Origin: Melastoma dodecandrum
Lineage: Eukaryota > Streptophyta > Magnoliopsida > Myrtales > Melastomataceae
Reading direction: 5' to 3'
NCBI GenBank assembly: GCA_029817715.1
Contig: JARUPY010000602.1
Location: 327,501-391,500 of the forward strand
Length of the DNA stretch: 64,000 nucleotides
Position numbers and translations under genes: made by a program. The notes below the pieces were generated by a model. The model was not told the DNA's origin, did not search any database, and saw only the letters and a list, made by a program, of their open reading frames with translations. Every line of letters begins with the position of its first letter. The stretch's first letter is position 1. This document shows, piece after piece, positions 34,910 through 45,962 of the stretch.

Positions 34910-35760
34910 ATATCCCGATGTAGTAGGTCCAGAATGTGATCAGGAGGGTTAAAGAATGTGGTTGATTGCTGCTCCTCCCGTAATAGTGTCTCTTTCGCCA
35001 GTTTGTCCGCCACCTTGTTTTTCTCTCTTACGATGTGGGATATGTTGTAATCCTTAAGCTCACAGCACAACGGTCTGCATTTTGCCCCAATAGGGGCAAT
35101 TAGTGAGTTAGGATGTTGTTCCCCTGTAAGGTAGTGGAATAGAACTTTGCATCTATCTGGATGGCCAAGTAGGTAATTCCTAGGGTCTTTGCAAGGGTCA
35201 GTTCCTCATATAGGGATAAAGCTTCAGCTATGAGGCTATTTGTGATTGGGTGTCTGATGTTGTAGCCTCCGATCCACTCTCCTTTCTGGTTTCTTATGAC
35301 GCCTCCTAGCCCTACATTTGATCTCCTTATGCCCGGTTGCCGCATCTGTGTTTAGTATATATGGTAGGTCTTTGGAAGGTTCCCATGCGTCCTTATTCTG
35401 TTCACCCTCTAGGATCGTTTCACCGGTTGTCACTTTTTCACTGGATTGCTTGTTTTGTAGGATGTTGGAATGACTTGGTATTTGATTATTTGCTGTTCTG
35501 CATTTGCGTTTGCTACGTCCGAGTAGTGTCTGCATCTCTGAGGCCCTTTCCAGAATCAGTCTTTTTATATCTCCAATGTTTCTCTTCTGGCCAAGAGTTA
35601 GGTTATTCCTTTGTAGCCATAGGTGCCATATTATGGAGGTGAACCGAATGCTCCAGTCTATGCTTTTGTGCCTTGGTGTTTAAGTTACCGTGTAGCCATT
35701 CTTGTCGTGGTTTGTCTGAGTAGGGCAGTAGCTGGCTTGGTGGGGGAAATTGCTGTCATA
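34910..35760 (-). mobile_element. Degenerate non-LTR retroelement fragment (zf-RVT/RNase H region)
   Basis: On the minus strand, IIWHLWLQRNNLTLGQKRNI (about 35635-35575) resembles the region after LINE reverse transcriptase. It is followed by the RNase H start ILNTDAATG, GLGGVIRNQKGEWIGGY, LIAEALSLYEELTLAK and a C-terminal HIVREKNKVADKLAKE segment ending near 34915. At least two frameshifts separate these pieces, and the reverse transcriptase itself is absent. It is an old truncated insertion in the spacer between the PRD3 relic and the TRM gene, not a functional gene. Confidence 0.75.
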
Positions 35761-38696
35761 CCACTTGGGCCTAAATGTCAACTCTTTAATCCAAAAGAGT
35801 GATGAATCCTATATTGACTCAACACTATTCTCATTACGCTTTGTCGTACATCTAACAATCGTATTACTCACAATCCGGTTAAAGATTGCTTTTAATGACG
35901 TCAAAACGCATAAATTCCACGCATAAAATAAATGAAAGTCTTAAGTCAAAAGATCAGTTACACTCGTCCATAAAGAGAAGACCAATGATGTTCAATATGT
36001 GGTATCCTCTCGGGTTGTGTCCAGTAACCCTAATATTAGGGAACCCCTAAGTATAACTTGAAAATACTTTCCCTCGATCTATCTTGACATCAATGAGATC
36101 TAGATGTCCATGTCCCCTTTAATCTTCTTTTTCTCTCTGTCTATCTTGACATCAACGAGATCTAGATGTACATGTCCCCTTTTATCTTATATCTAATCAG
36201 AGACTATTTCAGATTAATATACTCATTAATTTGTGGGACTTTATCATTAATAATTTTACTTACAGAAAAGTAAAATAATCAATGATAAATACTCGTCTTT
36301 ATTAATTATTTATCCACAAATATAATAAAGTGTTTTAACACAGAAGTGCACACACTAACAATTACATTGATGAACGGGGTTCCAAGTGTTATTACGGGGG
36401 AGGAGGTGGTCAAAAAATCGAAACAGCCCCTCATTCACGTGTCGTTGCCTTTCATCTTTATGGTAAAGAATAGCGATGGATATCCATGTCGTATGCTTAG
36501 TCATGAGACAATTCCCATGCTCCAAACTTATCACGTGAGAACTCCAACAATGGGTTCCTAGTCAGCCTTAATGTTCTTTTATCCCCCTTCCCTTCAATGG
36601 TTGGTCCTTGGTGCAGCTCAGCTGTCTTCCCTCCCCTTTTGCTGTTTCCTCCAACCCCACTACGATATCCCACAACTCAATGACCAATCAAACGGCTGTC
36701 ATAATCCTAAACTCATCATGCCCCCTCTCAATTTACACTAACGATGGTTTTTCCTCGTACCCCCCCTCCATCATTCCTCACTAAATGACCAACTTAACTA
36801 TCACGGTGGGATTAGGACAACTCCCCCCCTGTCCCAGACACGTTTCCTTACTCTTTCCTTAGGCAATACGAGTCGAGCTGTCATTACGCATTAAATGAAT
36901 CGCTTTTTGGTAGATATTGACCAAATGGGGTTGGGGTCCCAAATAAAAGGCCCGTATTAGACAATGTGTCCCCCACGGTCCAAACTCTACGAAAGTGACG
37001 ATGTTGCTATTTTTGTCCTGCTCTTTCCTTCTAACTATAAATAAAGAAAAAGAAAGAAATTAATAAAAAGGTTCCACAGTTCCAATGCATAGGATAATCT
37101 TTTCAATGGGTAGGACATATTTAATTTCATTCACCATAAGCTTCGGGTGGATTAGTAGTACCCCATGGAGGGGGAGGGGGAGTTAGCAATTGATTGGGTG
37201 GGTAGGCCTACCAGGATAACCCTTGGGAAACACAAATAAAACAGACAAACCATAGAATAAATTTTGATGGCAGCACCCCCTTCCTCTTGTTTGGACACTT
37301 CTCTTGTATTCTTTCCTTCCTTTTCAAAGGCCTTCCATTTGTTTTACTTCTTCCTCCCAATATGCAGACAAAGAAGAAGGGAAAAAAAAAGGGATTTCCA
37401 TCATGAAAACCCCTCGTAGTAGAGTATCGTCCCAGTCCCAAATTAATAAAATTAAAACGCAGTAAAATCATATCTTCACAAAAGAGATGAGAGGGGGGGT
37501 AAATGTGGGAGGAGTGAGTGTGAGAGCATTGGGAATTGGGTCCCATTCCAACTCTTACAACTGTCAAAATGTCTTTCCCCTTCTTCTTCCTCTGTCAGAA
37601 ACCCACAAACAACTACATATTGGAACCCTCGTCCATACAATCGTGGAGTTCCCAGCTTTTGCCGACTTTCCAACTCCTCCGCGTCTTCCATCCTAAAGAG
37701 AGAGAGAGAGGAAAAAAGAAAAAAGGAGAGGATAGATGATGTAATGGGTCGGTGGCGGCGTTGATTTTGGTGGATCTCCGGACGAGGGATGAGAGTGGAA
37801 CCCCCCCTACCTATACACCTTCCCACCCCCCTCCCTTTTTCGCTGTCTAAAAGAGAAAAAAACCCGATAAAGGTTGCGACTGCAGTAAATAGCCTCCCCC
37901 CAACAACCAAAGTCTTCCCGATCAAGTATTTGTTTTGTTCCCCTGCCAAAAAGTTACCTAAAAGAAAACGAAAAGCTTTTTAAAGTTTTGCTGCTACTGC
38001 CTTCTTCCATGGAAATGGAATGGGGTTGAAGTTTCTTGTCCTTAGCGTGCAAGGAAAGCTTCCTTCCCCGGAGAATATGAGCTGGAGGGAGGAGGGATTT
38101 TTTTCCCCTTTCCTTTACGACGACGGGGATGCTGTCTCCCTTTAGCTCTGGGGAACAGAAAATTCTGAGTGTTCTTTGTGGAGTAACTTGTTTTCTGTTA
38201 GTTTCTTTCAGTATCTGGGGTTGTGCCGTTTTGGGTTGGAGGGTGTTGTTTGCATTTGCTTCCTGACTGTCACCACTCACGAGTGTCTTGAAGCCCAGTG
38301 TGGTGGGAAAAGCGAGTCAGTGATTACTTGCTGATTGAGGTTTAACATTGGTTTCGAAAAGGAGACGGATTCCCCTGATTAAGCAAGGTAAATTCTCTTG
38401 ATTCTTGTCCCTACGATCCTTGTGATGAATAATGGCCGATGGACTGTGTGCAGATGAATCACCTGCTTCCCACATCGGGTCTGCATCGTGATTCTAGTTA
38501 ATTACTGTTTTGATGTATTATGTTTTAAGCTGCATGCGGAAGGTACCACAAATCTTATTAGCAGCAGGCTACTGAAATTGAATTCTGAAGTCTCTAAAAT
38601 GTTCAGCAGATCAGTCCTGTTTACCGCGTTGGCGGTCTCCTTCGGAACTTGAATGTTTAAATTCTGAAGGTCGGTGAAATCCAAGATTGGTCTGCC
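35761..38696. other. Intergenic: retroelement flank, TRM promoter and leader
   Basis: No supported gene. AT-rich DNA at 35780-36340 holds a local tandem duplication (listed separately). Pyrimidine-rich and (GA)n sequence near 37690-37720 and a GCAAG|GTAAAT donor-like site near 38388 suggest a TRM leader with an intron before ATG 38697. Confidence 0.45.
36076..36188. repeat. Direct repeat of about 48 bases, two copies 64 bases apart
   Basis: Two copies of CTATCTTGACATCAAYGAGA followed by TCTAGATGTMCATGTCCCCTTT start near 36076 and 36140, with only a few mismatches. No function is apparent; it is probably a local duplication inside degraded repeat DNA. Confidence 0.6.
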
Positions 38697-41600
38697 ATGA
38701 CAAAGACGAGGCAGAGGCGTCCCCGCCAGTATAAGAAGTATCAGGCGGGTTGCATGTGGGGCATACTTAGCATGTTGGATTTCCGTGGCAGATCGAATCA
38801 GAGGTTCCTGTCTGATAAGAAGAGTGAACTCATGAGTAATGCCGGTGAGTGAGCTTATCCTTGGTGCAATGGGGTTGGATACTATAATTATGGTCGTCCA
38901 TCGTAGTTGAACGTGTAAATGGCAGATGACTGGATGACTACTACATCTAGGAATTGCAAAAGGTTGGATTTATCATGCCGCTTAACCAGACTCATTTTCT
39001 CGTCTTGGCTGCAGGAGATTCAGGAAATAGGTTTGAAGTGCTGGCTGCTCTTGATGAGAACCTTCAAACCACTCTCGTAAGTAGTGCATTGACAGAAAAG
39101 TTCTTACTATTTAATAGTATATGAAGTAGAAATTGTAGGAGTTATTTCATCATAGGTGTAACTAACGTACTGATGGTTCAGCAGAATGGAAATGGTGGAT
39201 CTGCAGTAAAAGCAGTCAATAGCAAGCCTAGTGTGAAGAAACTGATCGAAGAGGAATTGGTCGGAGAGCAAGATTCTAAGATTAAAAAGGGTGATGCTAA
39301 ATCAACTCCTAAACACGCTGAAAAGGCTATCAAGGATGAAAGCAAGAAAAATAGGAAGAAAAACAGAAGATCGTCCAAGGGCAGCCATGACTTTGAACTT
39401 GATAGGTTGAATATCTCCGAGGGCCTTCCCGAGGTTGATGGGCACACCGACCCACATAATCCCAAGATTATAGCAGAGCAGATTTGTGGTGAGATCTGTC
39501 AGAAAAGTATCCTGAGTGGCCAGAAAGATGGGCATCTCGATTCAGTGGACTCAAGAACTTCTGACATCAAAGAGAAACTGGGAGAAGCTATAAGGGAGTT
39601 CATAAATCAACAGCTTACAAGTGGGAAGCATCTCGGAGAGGACGGGACCATTCTTTTCCCGGAAGAACTCGTGAATGTACTTCAGGTTCCAAACTTGGAT
39701 GAGGAGTCGTTCCTCAAACATATGCATGATCCAAACTCTATACTGATGAAGTACGTGGAAAGCCTGCAAGATATTAATCTAGAAGGGGACGACGTTTCAG
39801 CGTTGCGACGAGAGCTGGACAAATCAAATGAAAATGAAGTGCTTCTGAATGATAACGCCAGGTGCTTTGACAGGGATGTTGATTCTCAGGGTAAAAGGGG
39901 ATCCAAAAGAAGAAGAAATCTAGCCAAATAATTATTTTGAAGCCAGGGCTGGCAGAGGGAAAACATTCTAGCATGGACAGCCTGGACTTATCTGCCCATC
40001 ATATCGCTCAAAGCAATCAGAAGTACAAAGCTAGTGCTCCATTCTCTGTTGCATCAATCAAGAGAAAGCTGAAAAATGTTATGGGAAGAGAACAGTCCGG
40101 TGTTAGTCCAGGTGGACTACTAAAGAAAAATCCCAATCAATGGGGCAGTTACAAAGCAAACCTGGGGGATAGTTCTGGAAGAAGTTCTCCCGGAATAGAG
40201 CACTTTTATTTGGAGAAAATGGCCAAACCTTCTCCAGGACATAAAAGAGAAGATAAGTTCATTAAGTCGGGAGAATTAGGATGCCATATTCAACGTGAGA
40301 ATATGAATGATTCAAAAAGAAGGGAAGCCAACATCTATGTCGAGGCCAAGAGACACCTAGTTGAAATGCTGAGCACCACCGATGAAATGAAGAAATTTTC
40401 AGGCCGACAGTTTCCAAAGTCGCTGGGGAGAATTCTCTCTCTGCCTGATTACAATTCACCCCTTGCCAGCCCCCGAATGGATATTGGCCATAATTTGGTA
40501 ACTGCACAAATGAGATTTACTTCACAAAATAGTCCTGAGCAAGCTGTTGGCGAGGCAGGTGGGCCACAAGAAGAAGAAGATCATGACAGCCAGATACTTA
40601 CATCAATAGAATCAATGCAAAATGAGATTGTGGTCCTCGAGAAACGTGACCCTGCACTCGACACAACGTTAGGCGGGCTGTCAAGTCTCAATGAGTCGGA
40701 AGAAGTCTCCGATCCTTGTCAAGAATCTCCAATTGTTGAAGGTGAATTTCAATCTTGTTTTAACTCGCTACTTTCTATACAAAGGGACAGCTATTCTTGT
40801 TTGTTTCCGTGCCAATCCTAAACAATTTGCAGGTGAGGGGGACATTCTGGACACAACTGATGATCTTGAGAAGGAATTTTGTGATGCTGATGTCGAAATA
40901 ACCATATCATATGATAGCCAGACTGAGGATCAAAACGAATCATTTGCAACTGGCTTTTATGAGTACCAAACAGAGGTAAAATTGTAGTGATGTCATTCCA
41001 TCTTTTTTTTTAATTAATTTCAGCCTGAGTATCGAAAATGAAGAAATCGATTAATACCGTAGTCTTTAAGTAGGAGACAAGTCATCCTCTTAGCTGTATA
41101 TAACCATGACATCCTCTGATCTAGCTAAGATCAATCATTCCAGGGAGTGTCAAACACTACACTCCCCAGTGAGTGTTCCTAGCATTAGCTTTGAAATCAT
41201 TAAAGTCTAGCTTATATTCATCATTAACTGTTATTAGGAAGGCACTTTTGCCCAGTTGCCTGCTTGCACTGGATTGTTTTCATCAAATCATGTTAATTGA
41301 GTTTTGGGTGTCCAGGAACATTGCTGCGGTGACAGATTATCTTCTACTCCATCAACATCACCGCGAAGTTTCTCAACAATAAAGAAAGAAGAGGATTTCA
41401 TTATGGTCATTGATAGACTCGAGAGACCTAGTCCTGTATCAGTTCTCGACCCATCATTTATGGAGGATGACATCAGCCCGGCTAAAGTTTCACATCGCAC
41501 TGGTAGTCCCTGTTACTGGCTTTATTGTTTCATTGAGGTTAAGTCGTCACTAGTCTTACTTATCATTGTCTTCTTCAGATTTATCAGTAAAGCTACAAAT

Positions 41601-42159
41601 TCAGCCCCTGCAAATAAAATTTGACGACGAAGTGCCTTCTCCATTGCATGACAGCCAGCCGAAACCAGATTTTGAAGACTACTCAGTGGTTAAGGAGTAT
41701 GTAAGCATGGTGCTTCAAGCCGCTGGCTTAAAGTGGAGCGAACATTATTTGAGGTCTGAACACTCTGACCAGCTCATCGACCCCTTGTTATTTGACACAG
41801 TAGATTTCTCACTTGACCATCTCCAATACGATCAAAAGCTCATGTTTGATTGTATCAATGAGGTGCTTTTTGAGGTATGTGAGGATCACTTTGGCTGTTG
41901 TCCTTGGGTAGCATTCATTAAACCCGGCATCAGACCTGAACTTAACCAGGAAAGCGGTCTTCGGAAGGTATGGGAAGGCATTCGTTGGCATTTACGACCT
42001 CTCCCTCTGCCTCGTACATTAGATCACATTGTCAGCAAGGACATTACAAACTCTGGATATTGGATGGATTTGCGATCTGATGCCGAAATAATTTGGTTCG
42101 AGATGGGCGACCTGATTTTCTCGGAGATAATTGAAGAGACCCTCTCTTGCTTTTGCTGA
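38697..42159 (+). CDS. TRM-type protein with DUF3741/DUF4378 (TRM13/14/15-like); one apparent frameshift
   Basis: Six coding exons: 38697-38844, 39015-39076, 39182-40741, 40833-40975, 41316-41502, 41579-42159. The N-terminus MTKTRQRRP...AGCMWGILSMLDFRGR, the SVKKLIEEEL block, FLKHMHDPNSILMKYVESLQ, and a C-terminal DUF4378 (VVKEYVSMVLQAAGL ... WMDLRSDAEIIWFEMGDLIF) are typical of TON1-recruiting-motif proteins. These link the TON1-TRM-PP2A complex to cortical microtubules. In exon 3 the frame ends at TAA 39929-39931 just before the expected IIILKPG motif, which is open in the next frame. One extra A in the A4 run at 39905-39908 would restore SKKKKSSQIIILKPG. Everything else is open and spliced in frame. 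It could be a recent null allele or an assembly error. Confidence 0.82.
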
Positions 42160-43348
42160 TATTAGCAAGTAGAAGACTTTAACTGAGCCTGATCTCTCCA
42201 TTCTGGTTTAGAGGCTTTCGGGGAGTTTGCCTTTCCGCACGGAAAATCTGAGGTGGACAACTTATTGGGAGAATTACGTTTCTATTTCCTCTAGGACGCG
42301 GAAGATTCTCGAGCGAGCAACGGGAGAAAGAGATATTCCCAACTCTATTGAGATTTCTTCTTGTAAAGATAGTGAGTGCTTCATGACGAGCACCCAGTTC
42401 CAGTTTTCCATGACATCTGAGGAAGTTATCTTTCAGAAGTCGGAGGCTGATTCCAACAGTTTAGATTTAGGAGCTCCATCATCCATCAGAGAAGCAGGTG
42501 CATAATAATTTCCTCGAGCTGTTGTGTGCTCTTTCTGGGTTGTTTTGCTCTCTTTTTCCATTGTGTATGTATGTAACCTCCCTGTGGCAGCTGCTGCATT
42601 TTAGCTTGTTTGGAGAATTCTTCTGATGATGGACCAACTAATATTGTATTAAAAAGCAATAATAGTGATTACCGGATTTCATGCATCAAATGCATAGTCA
42701 ATGCCAAGGCAGGGGCGGATCAGATTGTGAACTATTAAACCTTATTCCTTACAGAGACCACTAATCTCAATTACACCAAGCTTCTTCACTCAAGAATGTT
42801 TGAAATGAATGTGTATTACGTGGAAACTAACCAAATATGCAACCCACTAAAAACCAATTGGTTGATTCCGACAAACATAACATTAATTCCAGCCCCCCGT
42901 TTAAAACGTTTTTACATGAATCAATCAATCATTGGGGGTGCCTGGATTCATTTTGTTGCCTAAGCCCACCACCACATTTTTAATTTCATGATGATGAAGG
43001 TTGAAATCCCTCACACAAACAAACAGGGGGTGGATTTTGGGATTGGATCCATCAAAATATGACAGAAGGTACAATAATAAGATTGTCATGGGATACAACT
43101 TCAAGCTTTTCACCCATAGGAACTTGATCGATGAAGAACAAAGCCAAATTCCCAAGGAAGAGGCTGATCATTATTTGAAATTTGAACATTAGGTGCTACT
43201 TCACTAAGGAATTCTTACATCCTCAACATTTACATGTTATCTTCCAAAGGGCTTGCTTGATCATCCCCACCGGAGACGCCGCCCCTCCCCTAAACTGAAG
43301 ACCAGCCAGAGATATACGATCAATGAAATTCGGGCAGAGATGTTTCGA
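42160..43348. other. Convergent intergenic region (TRM and bHLH 3' ends)
   Basis: Both neighbours point inward, so this holds two 3'UTRs. Short frames at 42227-42505 (Ser-rich) and 43001-43192 have no recognised family and most likely lie in UTR or spacer. Confidence 0.5.
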
Positions 43349-45962
43349 CTAGTAAGCAGAGAGTGAATAGTTAGTTACCTTTGATTTGAGTGCTAACGAT
43401 AGGATGCCATCCAGCGTCGAGGATTGGACAGAGTACGCGTCCAGTTGCAAGTTGTTGATCACCTCTAGTATGTCGACCAGCAGGTACTCCCTGTACGGAC
43501 ACTTCATCTCGATCACAACCTCCTGATCCTTGGTGTGGATCTTGACTTCCGATACGACTCCGTCACTCACGACGATCTTTCCGAGCTCCGGATCGGTTTC
43601 GTCGATGTCGGAGGCCTTCCTCTTGTTGATCCAGCGCTTGTTCGCGTTTGGACTGTGATCGGATGTTTTCTCAACCAGGTCCGGGAAAGTCCTCCTGTTT
43701 CGACCTTCCAACTCGGCTGATTCCATGCAGGACTCCAGCTCCTCAACCCTCGCCTCAAGCTCCTTCAGGTACAGGATAGTGTCGTCAAGGATTGATGCCT
43801 TATCTATCTGAAAGAAAAGCATCGCCACGATTTCCCCTTAGTTCTCTTACCCTTTCAGGGAATGTAATGAGATACCAAAGAACAGTAGAATCACCTTTTC
43901 AAGGGAAGGTATCATAGATCTGAGGACCGACAACTTGTCGTGTTCCCCCTTCTTCGCGGGCAGAGCATGTTCATGGCCACAGTCCTCATCTCCTGTCTTC
44001 CAAATCAATTGACTTTCATGCCTTGGTTTCGTTGCCGGCATGCTATGCAACAGCGGGACTTTAAATAGGATCTTCTTCAGAATGTCTTGTCGTCCATGTG
44101 GTCTGTGAACTTCGACCACCCTCCAGCTCACAAAGTCGGATTTACGACTGCGGCAGCAAATACACAGGTAGTCTGGTACTCGGTCTGAGTTTTTCAGAAC
44201 AGAGGAAACTGTCCGTTTGTAATGTGAGATATCATCAGCTCCAAGATCAAGGCAGCTCAGTTTTGAGTGGTTGCAATCTTCCATTTGTTTCAGATGAGGG
44301 TATCCAGTATTTTCAGGCTTTGGGGGAGATCCTGGCTTCTCGTGGTTTGCAATGGCTTGGGATATGCAATCACTAGAGTTGATCGAACCTTGAAATCCAT
44401 TGCTGAAGTCATCGTCGACAAAATGCCAACTTTGAACCTGGGATGTCGCCCCTCCATTGGTATGATCGACCATGAAAGAGTCCTCCGTCTGGTGATTATG
44501 ATCGCAACCGTTGGAACAGTCATCCGGCGAATCCATTTCGAGCTCCCTTTCATCTACGTACTTCCTCTTTTCAGAACCGTATCCTAATTCCTCGGAAGGC
44601 GAGTAGAGAGTCTCCAAAACCATTGCACCGACTTTCGTGCCCATGGGGTCTCCGTGATCATCTCCATTATTATCAGAAGACTTTTCAGAACAGATAGGCT
44701 TGGAGAAATCCAGCAAAGAAACTTTGATATGCTGCAGGAGGCTGTGGTCCTCGGGAACCTGTCGTGGACCAATTGTGAGTGACAAATCTCCTATTTTTCC
44801 AGGAGCAGTACATGATATACACGTCAGAGATTACCAGGTCAGTCACCCCTAGCTCAATCACGCCACCGAGATAAGGAAAGCACACCACAGTCTGTCAAAT
44901 GAGAACGAAAACCCCCGATCAGATGGATTCATATTCATGAACAATGTGCACACATCTTCAGGCTGTTAAGTGCGGTCACGTGAACAACGTGCTTCTGTCC
45001 GTGTCATAAGAGTCATAGAAAGAGACATGTACCTGAATGGATGCGCTCTGGGAGGAGAGAAATCAACGGAGGCCCAAGTCGGAAAAATTTCGCCGGACCA
45101 AACGAAAAGCAATGAGTCAGTAATGTTAATAACAATGGGACTAGTTGAGGCCACTAAATCAATTAGTACCTTTGCGAGGAGCGAGCGAGGGAACATTTTG
45201 CTGTCTGCATGCTGTGCATTGCACAACCAGATGGTTTGATTGTTAACCAGAGACCTTCCTGGAAGCCTGAAATCACCACTTCCCAGTAGTCATCACAAAG
45301 CATTCTGTACACTGAATTTCCAGGAAACAAAAATAGTTCATGCCTCAAATCTCACCCTTCCCCGGCTTTGAACGTGAATGACATACAAACCAAGTAATAC
45401 CACTCCTCATCTGTAAGATCCTCAGGAGACAATGCCGTGGAAGGCCGTTTCATTTGAGGGTCAGGCTCGCCTTCCAGTAAATTCTCGTAGAGTTCTCTTA
45501 ATTGCTTGCTCCTCTGTAACCCAATCTTATCTGGTTTGTTAAGTTCGCCGGCCTGGACTGTCTTCCTAGTCTTGATGTCGCCATTGTAGTAGCCGTCACG
45601 CCACTCCAATGCACTTCACAAACGGAAATGGAGAAACGTGACCATGTACCGGTCCATATCAAAGCAGTTAAAAGTCCAAATGGCATTCATCAGCAGACAC
45701 ACAAAAGGGCAATAGCTGTTGTAACTAACAATCACCCAGTTTCTAATTATGGAAGCATGCCACAGCAGTTGAAAGGAAGAACATAAAAAGGATCGAAACG
45801 GGAAAAGAGATCCGCCCCGTACCCATGTTGGGTAGCTGATAATGACCAGAAAATGGCATAGCTCCACTGGATGCTCCTCACAGCTACGGCGAGCTGCTTC
45901 CTCAGATTCTCAGGCACGCCCTCTTCCGGAGCCTCCATCCCATTGACAATCTGCCTATCCAT
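43349..45962 (-). CDS. bHLH transcription factor subgroup IIIf (GL3/EGL3/MYC1-like) with altered basic region
   Basis: Seven exons on the minus strand: 45823-45962, 45356-45613, 45170-45266, a 15-base micro-exon 45033-45047 (SASIQ), 44835-44891, 43895-44758 and 43349-43807, total 629 aa. The N-terminal MYB-interacting region is conserved (LAVAVRSIQWSYAIFWS, GALEWRDGYYNGDIKTRKTV, DLTDEEWYYLVCMSF, GLPGRSLVNNQTIWLCNAQ). The C-terminus has an ACT-like domain (VIEMKCPYREYLLVDILEVI). Helix 2 is normal (DKASILDDTILYLKELE). The basic region reads H453ALPAKKGEHDKLSVLRS, where the family has HVLSERRRREKLNERFLVLRS. The E-box-contact Glu is Ala457, the key Arg is Glu461, and three residues are missing. 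Such a protein should still join MYB-bHLH-WD40 complexes that control pigment and epidermal cell fate, but probably cannot bind E-boxes. Confidence 0.88.

Noticed and set aside
39884..39930. Tiny intron bridging the TRM frameshift
   Set aside because: The only GT...AG pair is about 33 bases, below plant intron size, and the join still hits TAA.
42227..42505. 92-codon frame after the TRM stop
   Set aside because: No family features and it lies in the probable TRM 3'UTR.
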